Shown here: in pieces, positions 23,513 to 30,625 of the stretch | How positions within the stretch are numbered: position 1 is the stretch's first letter | Layout of the letters: each line of letters starts with the position of its first letter | Virus record (IMG/VR): IMGVR_UViG_3300042330_000608 | Coordinates: 1 to 37,193 of that record | Origin: a virus | Length of the DNA stretch: 37,193 bases | Reading direction: 5' to 3' (one strand) | The notes under the pieces: model-generated | Told to the model about the DNA's origin: nothing | Seen by the model: only the letters and a program-made list of their open reading frames with translations | The model's database searches: none | Translations under genes and position numbers: made by a program

Positions 23513-24277
23513 TTATTCTATAAATATTTTTGACCAATCAATTGTTAAATTACCATTATCATCAGATTCAATGAGAGTGATAGTTTTATTTTTCAAATGA
23601 TCAGGTCTTGAACCTACTACTAATGATTCAGAAGGAGCAAAGTTTACTAACGTTTTATTTTCGTCACGATAAACGTATCCTATAGCATCAACTTGACTAC
23701 ATAAAATAGATGCAATCTTACCTGTTAATGCTAAACCTCTTGCTTCCATTTCTTTACCTTCTTTTTCAATAAATTTACCTTTAAGGTGTCCTAATATAAT
23801 TAATGTATCACATAACTGTTCTATTTCGTTTAAAATAACATCCATAGCTTCACGAAGATACATATAACCTGCACCATTTGGAAGTTTAGTTACATCTTCA
23901 CCGATCCAATTACGACCCATTGGTGTATTTTTATACAATTTATTTGCAAGTTCTAAAGAAATATCTTCAAGAGCTGAAACTGTATCAATAGTAATATATT
24001 TATAAACAAAATCTCCTTTTTCTTTATTTGCTTCAGAAATTTTATTAATAATTTCTTTCAACGTTGTTAAAGGAGTTTTATTTTGTTCTTTTGCTAATTT
24101 AAGAACATTAATTTTTAAAGCTTCTACGAATTGAGAACCATCTTCTAAATCTAATATTAAATTATTTGCTAAAGCGGCAACAGCTTGTGTTTTTCCTGCT
24201 TTAGGATTAGAAAATAAAATAATTTTTTTAGGATTCACTCTTTCAGCTTTAGTTTTTTCTTTTGGTAATTCAAACAT
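23513..24277 (-). CDS. Sak4-like RecA-fold ATPase
   Basis: 254 residues. Walker A SNPKAGKT (23-30), a DLEDG motif after the first helix (about 43-47), and Walker B YKYITIDTV (92-100, Asp98). The layout of a compact RecA-like core with a hydrophobic second strand (LIILGHLKGKF) is that of phage Sak4/AAA_24 proteins, which help annealing or recombination with SSB. The adjacent SSB-like gene downstream fits this pairing. A gap of 50 bases with no clear element separates it from the helicase exon upstream. Confidence 0.8.
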   Translation of the reverse strand: MFELPKEKTKAERVNPKKIILFSNPKAGKTQAVAALANNLILDLEDGSQFVEALKINVLKLAKEQNKTPLTTLKEIINKISEANKEKGDFVYKYITIDTVSALEDISLELANKLYKNTPMGRNWIGEDVTKLPNGAGYMYLREAMDVILNEIEQLCDTLIILGHLKGKFIEKEGKEMEARGLALTGKIASILCSQVDAIGYVYRDENKTLVNFAPSESLVVGSRPDHLKNKTITLIESDDNGNLTIDWSKIFIE

Positions 24278-24327
24278 CTATGTCTTCTCCAACCATCTTC
24301 AACCATATTTAAACGTTAATATTTATT

Positions 24328-25278
24328 TTATAAAATACTTGTTTGATTTGTTCTAATATGTTGTATTAACTTGTGTACTTGTGACATTTTTGAATGTTCT
24401 TGTGGTAACGGTAATTCTTTAAAATAATTTACTGCACCATCAAAATATAATGGACATATTGTACCACCACCACCATCACGTCCTCCTATGATTTCTAAAA
24501 ATCTAATATTGTCTTTAAAAAGCTTAACATCATAACCTTGATACTCTGGTATTTCGTGTCTATAAGGACTAAATAAACCTAATATAATGTCAGCATCACG
24601 CTGAGTAAGTTTATTGTCACCAAGACCATCTAATGTAGGTTTTAAACGATTTGCTTTTTTATTTTCAATACTTTCTTGAGCTTGTGCTTGTTGTTGAATA
24701 ACTACTGGAATATATCCAAATCTATTTCTTAATTTAATAAGATAATCAGAAGATAATACTGTAATACTTTCATGTAATGATAATTGAACACCATTTCTTT
24801 TTTCTGCAGATATTAAACCAATATGATCAATCATAATAATTACATATTCTTCAGGGTCATTTGGTTCATAATAATCCTCTACTTGAATAATTTCATTACC
24901 TGTATTAACTTCACGATAATGTACTTTACCATTAGCTAAAGCATATTTTCTTACCATATTATAAATACCTGTAGGATGACGAATATCATCTACAAACTCT
25001 ACAATTTCTTCTATCTTATTAAAATAATCTTTATATTTTTCTAATAATTCTAAAACGTATTCAGGAACAGGTTTATCTTTTTTAGTACTTTTTAAATCAG
25101 AAGGACTAATTCTAATTCCTTCTTTAATGTAAAGTATATTCGCAAATGCAGATAACATTTTTTGTTCCTTAGTCATTTCAAGACTAAAATAAAATATCTT
25201 TAATTTTATCTTTAAATTATCATCTAATAATTGTTTTAGAGGATTATATAAAAATAAATGATCAGCTATTTGTGTTTT
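24328..25278 (-). CDS. dnaB: DnaB-like replicative helicase, exon 2
   Basis: The 3' exon starts AAA ACA CAA (K-T-Q) right after the intron's terminal G and continues DHLFLYNPLKQLL, then FYFSLEMTKEQKM, the DnaB motif following Walker A. Within it are Walker B YVIIMIDHIGLIS and the IPVVIQQQAQAQ strand (sensor-like Gln), then a glycine loop IGGRDGGGGT. Joined to exon 1 the protein is 374 residues: an SF4 RecA core without the N-terminal primase-binding domain of cellular DnaB. An internal ATG at 25176 could be mistaken for the start, but the upstream part clearly belongs to the protein. Confidence 0.88.
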   Translation of the reverse strand, partial: KTQIADHLFLYNPLKQLLDDNLKIKLKIFYFSLEMTKEQKMLSAFANILYIKEGIRISPSDLKSTKKDKPVPEYVLELLEKYKDYFNKIEEIVEFVDDIRHPTGIYNMVRKYALANGKVHYREVNTGNEIIQVEDYYEPNDPEEYVIIMIDHIGLISAEKRNGVQLSLHESITVLSSDYLIKLRNRFGYIPVVIQQQAQAQESIENKKANRLKPTLDGLGDNKLTQRDADIILGLFSPYRHEIPEYQGYDVKLFKDNIRFLEIIGGRDGGGGTICPLYFDGAVNYFKELPLPQEHSKMSQVHKLIQHIRTNQTSIL

Positions 25279-25732
25279 CTTTATGAAGTTCTTCCGTAGT
25301 AAAACCTAATTTAGTCATAAAACTATTATAGGTTTCTTTACCATTACCATTTAAATCTTTTTTTTCAACACTATTAGAATAATTAAGTATAAAACGAGTA
25401 TTACAATTGTGTATGTATTTCATAAATACCCATTTATCAATATCTTTACAATAAAGTAACGATAATTTAGAAGTTCCATCTTTTACTTCGTGTTCTAATA
25501 ATAATTTTCTAAAAGCTTTATAAATATCACTATTTTTACTTTTAGGATATTCAGTTTTAACAATTATTAACATTTCATCAATACTTCTATTTTTACCAGT
25601 TGAACATTGTAAATTATCACATTGTTCATCTAAAAATGTTGATAATGTTAAATTCTTAAAATATCTTTTTAAAAAATTTAAAATTGGTTCTCTAGGTTTT
25701 TTTCTATGTTGACTTTTTAAATATAACTTCAT
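25262..25732 (-). CDS. intron-borne uncharacterised protein, paralog A
   Basis: 156 residues, basic N-terminus (KSQHRKKPREPILNFLKRYF). Its centre has CDNLQCSTGKNRSIDE (39-54), then IIVKTEYPKS, a helix KAFRKLLLEHE, and LLYCKDIDKWVFMKYIHN. These blocks recur in order in the 150-residue gene at 26554-27006 and in the C-terminus of the membrane protein at 29626-30408. The last 17 bases of the frame lie in the helicase 3' exon. No known endonuclease signature (GIY-YIG, HNH, LAGLIDADG) is seen. Presence in the intron makes a homing role plausible, which is inference. Confidence 0.65.
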   Translation of the reverse strand: MKLYLKSQHRKKPREPILNFLKRYFKNLTLSTFLDEQCDNLQCSTGKNRSIDEMLIIVKTEYPKSKNSDIYKAFRKLLLEHEVKDGTSKLSLLYCKDIDKWVFMKYIHNCNTRFILNYSNSVEKKDLNGNGKETYNSFMTKLGFTTEELHKENTNS

Positions 25733-25758
25733 TTCTATAATTTATAATTAAAATTTTA

Positions 25759-26361
25759 TTATTCGATTAATAACGTCCAAATTTTAATATCATTTCCACT
25801 ATTAGGATTTATAGCCCATTGTGTAGCACAATGTGATAAACTATCTAATGTTTCATAATAATCTTCATAATTATTAATATGGTTTGTACTTAATAAAGCA
25901 AAACGATATGGACTACGACGACTATTCCAAATAATAGCTTTTTTGAAAATCTCTTGTTTTAATAAAATTAAATCATCTTCTGATGTATCTATAGTTTCTT
26001 CAATTCTATCTATTAATGAATTTAATCCTTCTAAACGAACTACACCACATGAAAATTCATTATTTGAACGAAGATACATTGTCATATCAATAGTTACTTG
26101 ATCTCCTTCTAAATCAATAAACATAATATTGCCTCCATTAATTCCAATACTGTTAAGACAGTCTTGTTCTGTTCTTGCAGGAGGTGGAGGTGGTGGAGGA
26201 GGTGTTGCAGCAACTGCAGTAAATAATGATTTTGCATAATTTACTTTCTTACCACTATCATTAACAATTGTAACCATCTCTTCAGATTGGTCAAGAATTT
26301 CATATTCTCCGTTTAACGTTAATTTATAAGTTTTTGGATTTGTACATTTTAATTTTATCAT
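25759..26361 (-). CDS. intron-borne protein with polyproline linker
   Basis: 200 residues. N-terminal beta-rich module (MIKLKCTNPKTYKLTLNGEY, then VTIVNDSGKKVNYAKSLF) resembling small SH3-like modules of phage proteins; then eight prolines in a row (about 54-61); then a helical/beta domain with SRRSPYRFALLS and LSHCATQWAINPNSG. Not related to the two paralogs on either side and without nuclease motifs. It lies between the intron core and the 3' exon, so it is a cargo gene in the intron or was captured by it. Confidence 0.65.
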   Translation of the reverse strand: MIKLKCTNPKTYKLTLNGEYEILDQSEEMVTIVNDSGKKVNYAKSLFTAVAATPPPPPPPPARTEQDCLNSIGINGGNIMFIDLEGDQVTIDMTMYLRSNNEFSCGVVRLEGLNSLIDRIEETIDTSEDDLILLKQEIFKKAIIWNSRRSPYRFALLSTNHINNYEDYYETLDSLSHCATQWAINPNSGNDIKIWTLLIE

Positions 26362-26401
26362 TTGTAATAGTTTTTAATTTTAATATTTATATTTATAGTT
26401 T

Positions 26402-26536
26402 GGACTATCTCTTCAACCACCTGGGTTGCTGGACGCTATAGGCTCATCGTAATGTCCTTAGTCTCTACACCTTCATCAGTCTTCCCTGAAGCTTGGCACG
26501 GTATTGTCATCTTTCAATGAGTTTCACCGTTTTCAT
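26402..26536 (-). ncRNA. catalytic core of the helicase group I intron (P3-P8)
   Basis: In minus-strand sense ACGGTGAAACTC leads to GACAATACCGTGCCAAGC (P3/P4 joining region, 26491-26508), then GGTGTAGAGACTA (P7 5' strand near 26464-26459) and GAAGAGATAGTCC (P7 3' strand, 26407-26402 for the TAGTCC part). AGACTA...TAGTCC is the standard P7 pair with the G-binding site. The order resembles the T4 td type (IA). P8 is short here, so the reading frames are outside it. Confidence 0.88.
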
Positions 26537-26553
26537 CCAGTTTAATAATAATT

Positions 26554-27006
26554 TTACTTGTCGAATTTTTTACGTATTTGATCGTAATCTTTAAGACTAT
26601 AACCATCAACACCTTTTGTATTCAAATAGTTTTCTCTTGAATATTTTGTAATGTATGAACCATTAGAATTATTGTAATATTTTACAACAACTTTATTAAT
26701 CATTTTACACCACACAATAACAACAGTCTTATCTTTATTAATAAAATCATAAAGAATTTTAACTACTGCTTCTAAAGATGTTTTTGGAAATCTACTCAAC
26801 ACAATCATATGAAGATCTGTAATACTTCTAAAAGCATTAATTTTACTATCTTCACCTTTACCATCACACTGTAATTTAGTGCATTCTGGATCATCATATG
26901 TAGGTATAGATTTACCTCTTAAAAAGTATCTCAATAATTGAGTACGAGTTGTTGTTAAAGGAACATCTGATTCTTTAACATAAATTATTTTTTGAACTTT
27001 TGTCAT
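26554..27006 (-). CDS. intron-borne uncharacterised protein, paralog B
   Basis: 150 residues. LLRYFLRGKSIP (24-35), then CTKLQCDGKGEDSK, AFRSITDLHMIVLSRFPKTS, a helix and VIVWCKMINKVVVKYYNN: the same order of blocks as paralog A at 25262-25732, with moderate identity. It ends 18 bases before the start of the core and lies 55 bases into the intron, in a loop of the 5' half. No named nuclease family recognised. The Cys-x3-Gln-Cys pattern and later Cys could bind metal. Confidence 0.65.
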   Translation of the reverse strand: MTKVQKIIYVKESDVPLTTTRTQLLRYFLRGKSIPTYDDPECTKLQCDGKGEDSKINAFRSITDLHMIVLSRFPKTSLEAVVKILYDFINKDKTVVIVWCKMINKVVVKYYNNSNGSYITKYSRENYLNTKGVDGYSLKDYDQIRKKFDK

Positions 27007-27061
27007 TTTTTTACATTATTATTTTTACATCTAAATATTACTATCTAGCTGAGCAAAACAT

Positions 27062-27235
27062 ACCCACTTTACTATTAGCTGTAATCATTACATATTTCCC
27101 TTTTTCAATACCAGGAAATTCTTCTTCAAAACGTGGTAAACCTAAAGGAATACAATTGATTTTACCACTTTGAATTCTTTCTCGTCTATCAACAATATTT
27201 TGATAAACTCTATCAAATAATTTTTCTTTTATCAT
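27062..27235 (-). CDS. dnaB: DnaB-like replicative helicase, exon 1
   Basis: 58 codons from ATG 27235 to the 5' splice site. It begins MIKEKLFDRVYQNIVDRRER, then IPLGLPRFEEEFPGIEKGKY (29-48) and VMITANSKVG (49-58), the first half of the P-loop; the K-T-Q lies in exon 2. Unspliced mRNA would add MFCSAR and stop at TAG. The I-P-L-G-L-P-x-F-x-x-x-x-P-G pattern is that of DnaB/Gp4-like helicases just before Walker A. It is 4 bases downstream of the 193-residue gene and probably co-transcribed with it. Confidence 0.88.
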
Positions 27236-27239
27236 TAAA

Positions 27240-27821
27240 TTATTTTAAAGTTGTTGTCCAATCATCATCTACAGATATTTCATCAATAAATGCACTTAAT
27301 TTTGATTGTTCATCTTTACCTTCTTTTTTATAAATAAAATAGTCAGCTTGTTGTAAATATTGATAGTTGTTTAATGATTTAATATAAATTTCTGTAGCAT
27401 TTAAAATTTGTTCTGGTGTATATTGAGGATTCTCTTTCATCCATCTAAACATTTTAAGTTTACATGCACTTTCTGAACCCATACTACCAGGTTTTAAACC
27501 TTTAAATTTATTTCTAAAATCATTAATAAAACTATTTAATTCTACATTAACTAATCTATCTGATTTAACAATTCTTTTTTTATTTGAAGAACTTATCTTT
27601 TCTATTGAAATTAATTCTAATAGAAGCTTTCCTTTTTCTCTTAGTATGACTTTTTCATCGCTTATTATTTTTACAAATTGTTTTTCTTCTAATGGTTTCA
27701 ATACATTTGTAGAATTGTTATATAACTCATCATTTAAATGTATTAATACCAAAAATTCTTCAATAGAAAGATTGTGTTCAGCAAGTAAATTAAAATCTAA
27801 TATAAATGCTTTATCTTTCAT
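27240..27821 (-). CDS. winged-helix-like replication-associated protein
   Basis: 193 residues. The first 75 residues look like a winged helix: LSIEEFLVLIHLND (helix), LKPLEEKQFVKIIS (recognition region) and VILREKGKLLLELI (wing). The second half has FRNKFKGLKPGSMGSESACK (about 101-120) and a helical tail ending with an acidic segment (DEISVDDDWTT). Position directly before the helicase gene suggests a helicase loader, initiator or replication organiser; the sequence does not decide. Confidence 0.55.
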   Translation of the reverse strand: MKDKAFILDFNLLAEHNLSIEEFLVLIHLNDELYNNSTNVLKPLEEKQFVKIISDEKVILREKGKLLLELISIEKISSSNKKRIVKSDRLVNVELNSFINDFRNKFKGLKPGSMGSESACKLKMFRWMKENPQYTPEQILNATEIYIKSLNNYQYLQQADYFIYKKEGKDEQSKLSAFIDEISVDDDWTTTLK

Positions 27822-27829
27822 TAATTATT

Positions 27830-28021
27830 TTATGTTAATGTTATTGACATAATAAACAATGTCAATGTAATAATCTTAATTAAAAAATTACTATTTTCAG
27901 GTTCAAATTCATGTTCAAGTCTAAAAGTTTGATTTATAGCTTTTGCTAAAATTTCAAAACATAATAAACATATAAATACCCAAAAATAGATATTTAAAAA
28001 TTCTAAAAATATTTTTTCCAT
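27830..28021 (-). CDS. small membrane protein
   Basis: 63 residues with two hydrophobic segments, IYFWVFICLLCFEIL (11-25) and FLIKIITLTLFIMSITL at the C-terminus, joined by a charged loop (RLEHEFEPENSN). No family recognised. It is 1 base from the cyclotransferase-like gene and 8 bases from the winged-helix gene, so it fits the operon spacing. Confidence 0.55.
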   Translation of the reverse strand: MEKIFLEFLNIYFWVFICLLCFEILAKAINQTFRLEHEFEPENSNFLIKIITLTLFIMSITLT

Positions 28022-28022
28022 A

Positions 28023-28433
28023 TTAAATTGTTGTTAAATCTAAATGTTCTTCAGAAACTTTACCTTTTTTAGCTAAATAATAATCACCTGATTCTACTAA
28101 TGGTACATCATTCAAACTTCTTACATAAATATAAACTCCTGCATCACCAAATGGTGTTGAAATAATTTCTTTATCATAAAAAGTATTATTACCACCAGGA
28201 CTATATCCTTCAAGACAATCTACATGATAAGCTTCTTCATCTGTTACAGCATAAACTTCCATAACTACAGAAGTTGTTCCACCGTGTTTAAGTCCTGGAA
28301 ATCCACCTAAATCATGTAAATTATAAATAGGTTCACTATTAAATGTTCCTAAATACTCTGCATTTTTAATTATTCCATGATTTCTAAAACCTTTTCTTAA
28401 AGTTCCATAAACGGCTATTAATTTTTTATTCAT
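28023..28433 (-). CDS. gamma-glutamylcyclotransferase-like protein
   Basis: 136 residues, a complete minimal GGCT fold: IAVYGTLRKGFRNHG (6-20, substrate loop), AEYLGTF (25-31), LGGFPGLKHGG (42-52), and the catalytic Glu75 in VDCLEGYSPGG (71-81), then strand VYIYVRS. It should release 5-oxoproline from a gamma-glutamyl amine or peptide. It is a paralog of the longer gene at 21081-21632 but without the basic N-terminal helix, and is 6 kb away from the other amide-bond genes. Confidence 0.82.
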   Translation of the reverse strand: MNKKLIAVYGTLRKGFRNHGIIKNAEYLGTFNSEPIYNLHDLGGFPGLKHGGTTSVVMEVYAVTDEEAYHVDCLEGYSPGGNNTFYDKEIISTPFGDAGVYIYVRSLNDVPLVESGDYYLAKKGKVSEEHLDLTTI

Positions 28434-28434
28434 C

Positions 28435-28575
28435 TTATTTCTTTTTAAATTGTTTGAATCTTTTTTTCCAATTTTTATTCCACTGTTTATTTTTATAGTT
28501 GCAATATTTAAGAAATAAAATGAACAAAATAAAAGATATTATTATGAAAATAAAGTCTTTACCTAAAGTACCCAT
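28435..28575 (-). CDS. 46-aa single-span membrane protein with basic tail
   Basis: ATG at 28575, TAA at 28437-28435. One transmembrane segment (DFIFIIISFILFILFL, about 7-22) followed by a strongly basic C-terminal tail (NKNWKKRFKQFKKK). It fits exactly between the genes at 28433 and 28578, with spacers of 1-2 bases. Small cationic membrane proteins in phages are often lysis or membrane-remodelling accessory factors; no direct evidence here. Confidence 0.55.
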   Translation of the reverse strand: MGTLGKDFIFIIISFILFILFLKYCNYKNKQWNKNWKKRFKQFKKK

Positions 28576-28577
28576 AA

Positions 28578-29447
28578 TTATTTCTTTTTAAATTGTTCAA
28601 ACCATTCAAATAGTGTTAATCCATCTTCTTCTTTAAAATAATCTGGTCTAACATCTGATTCCTCATCATACCATTCTATAATTTTTATAAGTTTTTGAAC
28701 TTCTTCTTCACTACAACTTCTTTCAGTTTGCCATTTAGCAAATAAAATATGACTTTCAACAATTGCTTCTTTACTTGCATAAATGTCTGGGTATGTTTTA
28801 TCTCCACTAATTTGTTTGCTAAATCTATTATTTACAAATCTTTCAGCCGCTTCTTCAAGTGTTTCTTGTTTAGGTTTTGTTCTCACTATATAAGAATTAC
28901 TTCTAACTGGTTCTACACCTTGTGTAACATTACCAGAAATTATAGAGGACGGAATTTTTGTAGGTGCAATAGAAATTAATAAATCTTGTTTAGGTTCTTC
29001 TTTAGGGATTGTGATTTTGTAATAATCAAACCAATTATTTTGATAAATATTACCAGCTTCATAAGGTTCATTAATAACCTCAACATAATCAACATTACCA
29101 TTTTTAGAACAAAACCATTCTAAGAACTCATCATCAATTTCTTGTACACCATCTTTGATTAAGTCTTGGTCTGTTGTTAGAATAATTTTATACCAGAATA
29201 CTCTTCCATTTTCAACATATCTTTTTAAAGCTTCTGAATTGTTTATTTGTAATACAATATTTATATCCGAATCATAAACATAATCACTTACTTTAATTTC
29301 TTCATCAGAAGTGATGTAGATGGTTCTTTTATACAGCGCATTTTCTTCAATAGATTTATTAAAGGCTAATGCTAAATTATTGTTTACATCTAAAACTAAC
29401 CTACTCGTTTTATCTGTTGGTAATACGTGTATGTTTTTCATTACCAA
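28578..29447 (-). CDS. uncharacterised phage protein with KNIHVLPTDK start
   Basis: 289 residues. The start KNIHVLPTDKTSRLVLDVNN and the later block IILTTDQDLIKDGVQEIDDE belong to a group of uncharacterised proteins found in Bacteroidota phages and prophages. Other features: RTIYITSDEEI (41-51), a low-complexity middle with IPKEEPKQ, and the helical C-terminus ERFVNNRFSKQI. It overlaps the zinc-finger-like gene upstream by 7 bases. Function unknown. Confidence 0.7.
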   Translation of the reverse strand: MVMKNIHVLPTDKTSRLVLDVNNNLALAFNKSIEENALYKRTIYITSDEEIKVSDYVYDSDINIVLQINNSEALKRYVENGRVFWYKIILTTDQDLIKDGVQEIDDEFLEWFCSKNGNVDYVEVINEPYEAGNIYQNNWFDYYKITIPKEEPKQDLLISIAPTKIPSSIISGNVTQGVEPVRSNSYIVRTKPKQETLEEAAERFVNNRFSKQISGDKTYPDIYASKEAIVESHILFAKWQTERSCSEEEVQKLIKIIEWYDEESDVRPDYFKEEDGLTLFEWFEQFKKK

Positions 29448-29629
29448 TCATCGTTAGATTCAAAATTATCTTCATTTAATGCAAATATATAATCATCAGC
29501 TAAAACTTGTTCAACTTTACCATGACCATTACATAATGAACATTTTTTATATTCAAAACCTTTAGTATCTTTAGGTGTCATAATTTCTTTAGCACCTAAA
29601 CATTGTGGACATTCTACTAATTTACTCAT
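29441..29629 (-). CDS. small DnaJ-type zinc-finger protein
   Basis: 62 residues with two C-x-x-C pairs: CPQCLGAKE (8-16) and KCSLCNGHGKV (29-39), i.e. two half-sites of the CxxCxGxG kind that bind one zinc ion in DnaJ and related proteins. The C-terminal third is acidic. Likely a small protein- or nucleic-acid-binding adapter. It overlaps both neighbours, by 7 and 4 bases. Confidence 0.7.
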   Translation of the reverse strand: MSKLVECPQCLGAKEIMTPKDTKGFEYKKCSLCNGHGKVEQVLADDYIFALNEDNFESNDDW

Positions 29630-30408
29630 TTTTTATATTTATAATAAGTTATTAAATTTTCAAAACTAATATTGTTTTCATTACCATAAATTTCTAAAGG
29701 TTTTTCAAAACCATTAAATGTTGACATTTTTGAAGTATATAATACATATTGACCAATATCATTACATTTAGAAGTATATAATTTTTTTTCATTAATTAAT
29801 TCAATAATTGCTTTTAAAAATTCATCAAAATTTGATTCAGGATAATAATTTTTAATAATAGACCAAACATCTAAAATACTTCTTCTTGCATGATTATGAC
29901 ATTGTTTTATATCAATAGGATCACCTTTAATAATTGTATAACAATTAATATTCATTAAATAATTAATAAATACTTTTAAAATTTTATCTTTAATGTTAAA
30001 TTCTTCAGAATCATCACGATGAACTATTTTTTTAATATTGTTAGGCATGCGTTTTACAATTTGCAACATACCTTCTAATTTATCATATTCTTCATTTTTA
30101 GATTCAATAATGTTTTTAATTTTATTAAATCTAATTAATTCTTGTTTTTTAACTAATATTTTTAATTGATATTTATCATATATTTTTACAAAATAATAAA
30201 TAATATCTAATAATGATGAAATAATTAAAGGTATTATTAATAGTATTAAAAATATATTTACAAGCATTAAAAATAATGTATAAAAAATTAAAAAAGGTAT
30301 TCCTGTAAAATTATTTATTTTAAGTTGTTTAGAAATATTTTGATCAATATCTTTAAAACAAAATAGTTTATCGTTGTTCCATTCTAAAAATTGTTTTATT
30401 TTTTTCAT
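29626..30408 (-). CDS. membrane-anchored protein with the recurring intron-ORF domain
   Basis: 260 residues. Two adjacent hydrophobic segments, about 36-52 and 54-75, anchor it. A coiled-coil-like charged stretch follows (RFNKIKNIIESKNEEYDKLE). The C-terminal region contains KQCHNHARRSILDVWSIIKN, then YYPES, FLKAIIELINEKKLY and CNDIGQYVLYTS, the same ordered blocks as in the two intron-borne paralogs at 25262-25732 and 26554-27006. Function unknown; the N-terminal membrane part is unique to this copy. Confidence 0.6.
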   Translation of the reverse strand: MKKIKQFLEWNNDKLFCFKDIDQNISKQLKINNFTGIPFLIFYTLFLMLVNIFLILLIIPLIISSLLDIIYYFVKIYDKYQLKILVKKQELIRFNKIKNIIESKNEEYDKLEGMLQIVKRMPNNIKKIVHRDDSEEFNIKDKILKVFINYLMNINCYTIIKGDPIDIKQCHNHARRSILDVWSIIKNYYPESNFDEFLKAIIELINEKKLYTSKCNDIGQYVLYTSKMSTFNGFEKPLEIYGNENNISFENLITYYKYKK

Positions 30409-30412
30409 TTGT

Positions 30413-30625
30413 TTAATTGTTACTTAAAGAATAATAACTAACAAAATCAGATTCTTTTTGATAATCTTCAGATGATAGTTCTAAATAATCTGTAATTTGA
30501 GTAAGTGTAATATCAACACCTAAATCTTTTTTAACTTTTTCATAAATAATTAAAGGATTATTAGTCTTGTATTCATGACTTACTAAATCAATAGCTAATG
30601 CAATTGAAGAATTTTTACTTACCAT
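30413..30625 (-). CDS. small uncharacterised protein after the polymerase
   Basis: 70 residues, helical, slightly acidic: SSIALAIDLVSHEYKTNN, then IIYEKVKKDLGVDITLTQIT and DYLELSSEDYQ. The order of helices with a LGVDITLTQITDYL segment could be a helix-turn-helix. It overlaps the end of the polymerase gene by 7 bases, so it is translationally coupled to it. Confidence 0.55.
   Translation of the reverse strand: MVSKNSSIALAIDLVSHEYKTNNPLIIYEKVKKDLGVDITLTQITDYLELSSEDYQKESDFVSYYSLSNN

Larger units (their letters stand above)
25279..27061 (-). ncRNA. group I intron interrupting the helicase Walker A motif
   Basis: 1,783 bases. The 5' exon ends GGGU (27065-27062); the intron begins AUGUUUUGCUC. 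GGGU pairs with GCUC (27054-27051), giving P1 with U.G at the splice site. UGUUUU (27060-27055) is complementary to AAAACA, the first six bases of the 3' exon (25278-25273), giving P10. The intron ends in G (25279). The catalytic core is at about 26402-26536. Splicing joins GTG GGT to AAA ACA CAA, restoring V-G-K-T-Q in frame. Three frames lie inside, one before and two after the core, an uncommon arrangement. Confidence 0.88.

Noticed and set aside
24278-24327. A 23-codon frame starting in the gap before the Sak4-like gene and running into it
   Set aside because: Short, basic, overlaps the well-supported Sak4 start in another frame, and has no support from spacing.
25262-26361. A second intron between the helicase intron core and exon 2
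   Set aside because: No second core is visible in the short gaps at 25733-25758 or 26362-26401, and P1 and P10 of the single intron already join the correct exons.
29480-29495. A further TATATTTG box on the minus strand
   Set aside because: It lies inside the coding sequence of the zinc-finger-like gene (YIFALNED) and is not placed before a start codon; chance in AT-rich DNA is likely.
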